NCBI GenBank assembly: GCA_025456495.1
Contig: JALOKO010000208.1
Location: 1-8,848, forward strand
Source: Bryobacterales bacterium
GTDB lineage: Bacteria > Acidobacteriota > Terriglobia > Bryobacterales > Bryobacteraceae
Reading direction: 5' to 3'
DNA: 8,848 nt
Under the pieces are notes generated by a model. The model was given only the letters and a program-made list of their open reading frames with translations, made no database searches and was not told the DNA's origin. Shown piece by piece: positions 5,672 through 8,848 of the stretch (the stretch's first letter is position 1; every line of letters begins with the position of its first letter). The translations under genes were made by a program, and so were the position numbers.

Positions 5672-6925
5672 ATGAAACTCTCAACCTTCTGGCTTGTGCT
5701 GCTGCTGCTGGGATTGCCCGCTTTCGGGCAACAACAGGCCACGCCCCACCCCATCGCCTACCGGCAGCAGGCCGTTGAGGAGAAGAACTTTCCCGTGTTC
5801 AGCGCCATGCGTCGGACCGCGGAAGTGGCCTCCCTGATGGACGCTTCGCCAGACCTGCGGCAACTGCGAGACAGGAAGCGGGCAGCGCACCAGCAGGCTG
5901 TGTCCACCTGCGCGCTGGAGCTTGTCTGCCACCTGAACGCCTATCGGTGGACGACCCAGGAAATCGACCAGGCGCAGGCCGAACTGCGGCGGCTGGTTGC
6001 GGCGCATCCCGCGCTGGGTGCGTGGGTGCAGCGGGAACTGCGGGCCAGCGGGCACTACCAGCGACACGCCTCTGCAAGCGATGCGGAACTCCTGGGCTTT
6101 GCCTGGCGTGAGGCTGCGGACGGCATCAACCGCTTGATTGCGGTGTACGGAGAGGGCCAGCCGCCACGGTATCCGGCAATCGACGCGCCCATCTACCCGC
6201 TGGACGGGCAGCCGTACCGCCGCCTGGCAAATGCGCTCACCCAAATGCTCGCGGAGACCGCCGCCTCCCGGCCCCTCTTCTTTGAACTGCCCCTCGCCTT
6301 TGGTCTGGGGCTGCTGGAGATGAACCTCCGCGATGAAGCGGGGCGCTATGAGCCCATGCACCTGAAGGAAAACCGCGCCGCCTTCGAAGCCATTGCCAGC
6401 ATGCAATGGGACCGATTCCCGTATACCGTCATCGTCGTGCCCGGCGCGGGGTCTGACCGCGCAGGCATGGCGCTATCTCCGTTTGGGAAGATGCGGTTGC
6501 GTTTGGCCGCCGAGCGCTATTTCGCCGGCAAAGCCCCTTTGGTGCTGGTTTCGGGCGGGCACGTCCACCCCAACCAGACGCCTTTTTGCGAGGCCATTGA
6601 GATGAAGCGCTTCCTGGTGGAGCAGCTTGGGTTGCCAGAGCAGGCTGTCCTCATTGACCCGCACGCCCGTCACACCACCACTAACCTGCGCAACGCGGCG
6701 CGCATCCTTTACCGCTACGGCGTCCCGTTCCAGCGGAAATCGCTCATCACAACCGATCTCTACCAAAGCGCGTACATTGAGGACGCCGGGTTCAATCAGC
6801 GCTGCATGCGCGAGTTGGGCTACCTGCCGCACCGCCTGCTGGGCCGCGTGAATCCCTTTGACCTGGAATGGCTGCCCACGCTGGACGCGCTGCATGTTGA
6901 CCCGACGGATCCGTTGGATCCTTAA
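5672..6925 (+). CDS. Secreted DUF218 (YdcF/SanA/ElyC-like) protein with long N-terminal helical region
   Basis: 417 residues. Signal peptide at residues 1-19 (MKLSTFW, Leu-rich core, A-F-G then QQQ). Residues about 30-245 are mostly helical and match nothing I recognise. They contain two close cysteines (Cys80 and Cys86), possibly a disulfide in the periplasm. The DUF218 domain (PF02698) spans about 252-375: a beta strand into IVVPGAGS (254-261), LVLVSGGHVHPNQTPFCEA (290-308), and ARHTTTNLRNA (332-342), which corresponds to the S-x-T-x-E-N region of the family. Characterised relatives such as E. coli SanA and ElyC act in envelope integrity or cell-wall and polysaccharide precursor metabolism, but the biochemical activity is poorly defined. 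Here the domain sits at the C-terminus of a much longer protein than the ~200-260-residue E. coli members. The gene starts 29 bases after the phospholipase stop and is probably last in a three-gene operon. Its TAA stop overlaps the stop of the convergent peptidase gene. Confidence 0.83.
   Translation: MKLSTFWLVLLLLGLPAFGQQQATPHPIAYRQQAVEEKNFPVFSAMRRTAEVASLMDASPDLRQLRDRKRAAHQQAVSTCALELVCHLNAYRWTTQEIDQAQAELRRLVAAHPALGAWVQRELRASGHYQRHASASDAELLGFAWREAADGINRLIAVYGEGQPPRYPAIDAPIYPLDGQPYRRLANALTQMLAETAASRPLFFELPLAFGLGLLEMNLRDEAGRYEPMHLKENRAAFEAIASMQWDRFPYTVIVVPGAGSDRAGMALSPFGKMRLRLAAERYFAGKAPLVLVSGGHVHPNQTPFCEAIEMKRFLVEQLGLPEQAVLIDPHARHTTTNLRNAARILYRYGVPFQRKSLITTDLYQSAYIEDAGFNQRCMRELGYLPHRLLGRVNPFDLEWLPTLDALHVDPTDPLDP
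6907..6921. repeat. GGATCC-GTT-GGATCC repeat at the convergent gene ends
   Basis: Two copies of the palindrome GGATCC (6907-6912 and 6916-6921) flank GTT and can fold as a 6-bp hairpin with a 3-base loop. It lies inside the last codons of the DUF218 gene (encoding a D-P-L-D-P end) and directly after the stop of the leftward M16 gene. No U-run follows on either strand beyond TTAAA on the plus side, so any terminator role is weak. Confidence 0.35.
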
Positions 6926-8848
6926 ACAGCAAATCCAGTGGATCGCTTCGCCGGGACGATTTCTACCGTACCGAAGTGGCCTGCTTCCACGTCGGCCCGG
7001 ATCTTCGTCAGATCCCCCACCACCACCCAGGTGAGCCGCTCTGGCTGCAGGACCGCGTGGGCGGTCTGCTGGAGGGTGGCTTCGTCCAGGGCCTTCACCC
7101 GCTGCGGGTAGCTTTGGAAGTAGTCGTCCGCCAGGCCGTAAGTGGTGATGCGTTCCAGGTCCTCGCGAATCGCGCGGAGCGTTTCCCGCGAACCCGGTAA
7201 TTCCAGGGTGAGGTTGGCCTGGGCCTTCGCCAACTCCTCTCCTTGCACGGGCCGCGCGAATCGAACCTCCTGCAACTCCTTCAGGATTTCAGCCATCGCC
7301 TCGCGAGTCTTGTCGGCCTGTACGGAGGTATAGACCAGGAACGGCCGCTGTCGGACCGCATCCAGAAAAACACTGCGCGCGCCATAGGTCCAGTGCTTCT
7401 GCTCACGCAAGTTCATGTTGATGCGGCTGGTGAACATGCCGCCCAGGGCTGCGTTCAACACATCGATGGCCGGGGCCTCAGGGCGATTCGTGGGGGGCGC
7501 CACGTGGCCGGCGACGATCACGCTTTGGGTTGCCTCCGGCTTGTCAATCAGGATCACCCGGGGCGCCTGGGGCAGGTCCACCGCGGCCACCTGCAGGGGA
7601 GGGATCTCGCCGGGCGCCCAGTCCGCGAACAGCTCCTCCAGCTTCGGCTGGATCTCCTCCAGGGTGGTGTCGCCCACCACCGTCAGGACGGAGTGGTTCG
7701 GCTTAAACCAGGCCGCGTGGAACGCACGGACCTGTTCCGCGGTGAGTGAGGCAACGCTCTCCTCCGTCCCGGCGCCGCTGTACGGTTTCCCATAGGCGTG
7801 ATCCGCGCCAAACAGAAAGCGGGGAAAGACGCGCAGGGCGGCCTGCACGGGACTCATCTTCTCGCGGCGAATGGCGTCCAGTTGCAGGTTGCGCAGGCGG
7901 CTGAATTCACTTTCCGGAAAGGTGGGGCTCAGGATCACTTCCGCAAACAGTGACAGTGAGGCGTCCAGATGCGCAGTCAGCGCGGCCAGGGAGACGTTGA
8001 CGGAATCCAGGTTAGATCCGGAATCCAGGCGCGCGCCCAACAGCGCCAGTTCGTCGCTGAGTTCCAGGGCATCGCGTTTGGAGGTGCCTTCGTCCATCAA
8101 GGCCATCGTCAGCCGGGCGCACCCGGCCAGGGCCACGGAATCAGCGGCGTGGCCTCCGGGGACAATCAGTTCCAACTGCACCTGTGGGGTATCGTGGCGC
8201 TCAGCCACCAACAGCCGCAGGCCATTGGAAAGGGTGGCGCGCCGGAAGCCCGGCAGGCGCAACGGGGGCGCATCGCCAGGCGCGGGCATCGTGTCACGAG
8301 CAGCACCGGTGGCGGCCGCCGCCAGTTCCGGGTAAGGATGCACCTGCAGGGCGAACACCCCATCCCGCAGCCACTCGCGGCCCGCATCCAGCAGGGCTTC
8401 AGCGCTGGCCTCGCGCACCCACCCCAGCCAGGTCTTGTAAAATGCGGGGTCACCCAGGTAGACCTGGTTCATCGCCAAAATGTCGCTCTTACCGCCAAAG
8501 CCGCCAATGCGCTCAATCCCGCGCACAAAGCCAGCCTCAAACTGCGTGCGCACGCGCTGCATCTCGCGCTCTGTCGGGCCTTCTTCCAGAAGCTTCGACA
8601 ACTCCTCGCGCAACGCGGCCTCCACCCGCTCCAACGGCACGCCCGGCCGGGCCGTGGCTTGCAGCAGTACCTGTCCGGCGATCTCCCGCAGGGCCACGTA
8701 GGCCGACGCGTCCGTGGCAATCTGGTCCTGGTAGACCAGTCGTTTGTACAGCCGGGAGGTCTTGCCACTGCCCAGCACATCGCTCAGCAGGTCCAGCATG
8801 GCCGCGGTGTGGGTTCCGTACTCAGGGACGTTCCACACCAGCAGCACG
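6922..8848 (-). CDS. M16 family zinc metallopeptidase, two-unit protein, N-terminus outside window
   Basis: About 640 residues of a larger protein; the 5' end lies past the right edge. Residue numbers here count from the right edge. Residues 1-175 are the second half of the first M16 unit (DVLGSGKTSRLYKRLVYQDQIA is typical of M16_C). A linker rich in Ala and Pro (about 175-195) leads to a second complete unit (about 198-625): an N-terminal M16 half starting FRRATLSNGLRLLVAE, then an M16_C half with LGGMFTSRINMNLRE and HWTYGARS, the conserved Arg475/Tyr488 region involved in substrate binding. In the second unit the place of the zinc motif HxxEH reads RLTMA (245-249), followed by MDEGT, so this unit is non-catalytic. 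Catalysis must come from the first unit, off the window. This active-plus-inactive pairing is normal for long M16 proteins, which act on peptides in the cell envelope or periplasm. The stop (TAA, minus strand 6924-6922) overlaps the convergent DUF218 stop. Confidence 0.92.
   Translation of the reverse strand, partial: VLLVWNVPEYGTHTAAMLDLLSDVLGSGKTSRLYKRLVYQDQIATDASAYVALREIAGQVLLQATARPGVPLERVEAALREELSKLLEEGPTEREMQRVRTQFEAGFVRGIERIGGFGGKSDILAMNQVYLGDPAFYKTWLGWVREASAEALLDAGREWLRDGVFALQVHPYPELAAAATGAARDTMPAPGDAPPLRLPGFRRATLSNGLRLLVAERHDTPQVQLELIVPGGHAADSVALAGCARLTMALMDEGTSKRDALELSDELALLGARLDSGSNLDSVNVSLAALTAHLDASLSLFAEVILSPTFPESEFSRLRNLQLDAIRREKMSPVQAALRVFPRFLFGADHAYGKPYSGAGTEESVASLTAEQVRAFHAAWFKPNHSVLTVVGDTTLEEIQPKLEELFADWAPGEIPPLQVAAVDLPQAPRVILIDKPEATQSVIVAGHVAPPTNRPEAPAIDVLNAALGGMFTSRINMNLREQKHWTYGARSVFLDAVRQRPFLVYTSVQADKTREAMAEILKELQEVRFARPVQGEELAKAQANLTLELPGSRETLRAIREDLERITTYGLADDYFQSYPQRVKALDEATLQQTAHAVLQPERLTWVVVGDLTKIRADVEAGHFGTVEIVPAKRSTGFAV

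Noticed and set aside
7980..8130. Loss of the HxxEH zinc motif in the M16 protein as a sign of an inactive enzyme or pseudogene
   Set aside because: Only the second unit lacks it, which is usual for two-unit M16 proteins. The first unit's motif lies outside the window, and the visible reading frame is intact.

Overview
This GC-rich window looks like chromosomal DNA from an acidobacterium of the Solibacter/Bryobacter type. That placement is inferred from gene content alone: a DUF1501 protein, an Oar-like TonB-dependent receptor with an N-terminal carboxypeptidase-regulatory domain, a PEP-CTERM protein, and a large two-unit M16 peptidase. I see no RNA genes, CRISPR array, insertion sequence, integrase or attachment site. 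Apart from two gene-poor stretches near the left end, the window is almost fully coding.

Layout. (1) Positions 1-380 hold the 3' end of a DUF1501 gene, closed by a strong intrinsic terminator (425-468). (2) An intergenic stretch of about 420 bases leads into a monocistronic gene (804-1559) for a secreted PEP-CTERM protein, closed by a second terminator (1646-1686). (3) A rightward three-gene cluster follows with almost no spacing: a 957-residue TonB-dependent receptor (1751-4624), a secreted zinc-dependent phospholipase C / S1-P1 nuclease-fold enzyme (4641-5642), and a secreted DUF218 protein (5672-6925). (4) The M16 peptidase gene runs leftward from beyond the right edge to 6922, and its stop codon overlaps the DUF218 stop codon.

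How the genes may work together. The receptor, the hydrolase and the DUF218 protein are probably co-transcribed, and all three carry export signals. A reasonable inference is an envelope module in which a secreted hydrolase splits phosphodiesters (phospholipid head groups or nucleic acids) and the outer-membrane receptor handles a product. The ligand and the role of the DUF218 protein cannot be read from sequence.

The two most interesting signals are: (a) the PEP-CTERM protein has the spaced FC..../IQ.AIW signature of internal Cys-Gln thioester domains, and its predicted mature form contains a single cysteine; (b) the zinc enzyme has the complete ligand set of the family, but its last ligand is Glu instead of Asp and its core motif is HYVADGAQPMH, both of which point toward bacterial phospholipase C more than toward S1/P1 nuclease.
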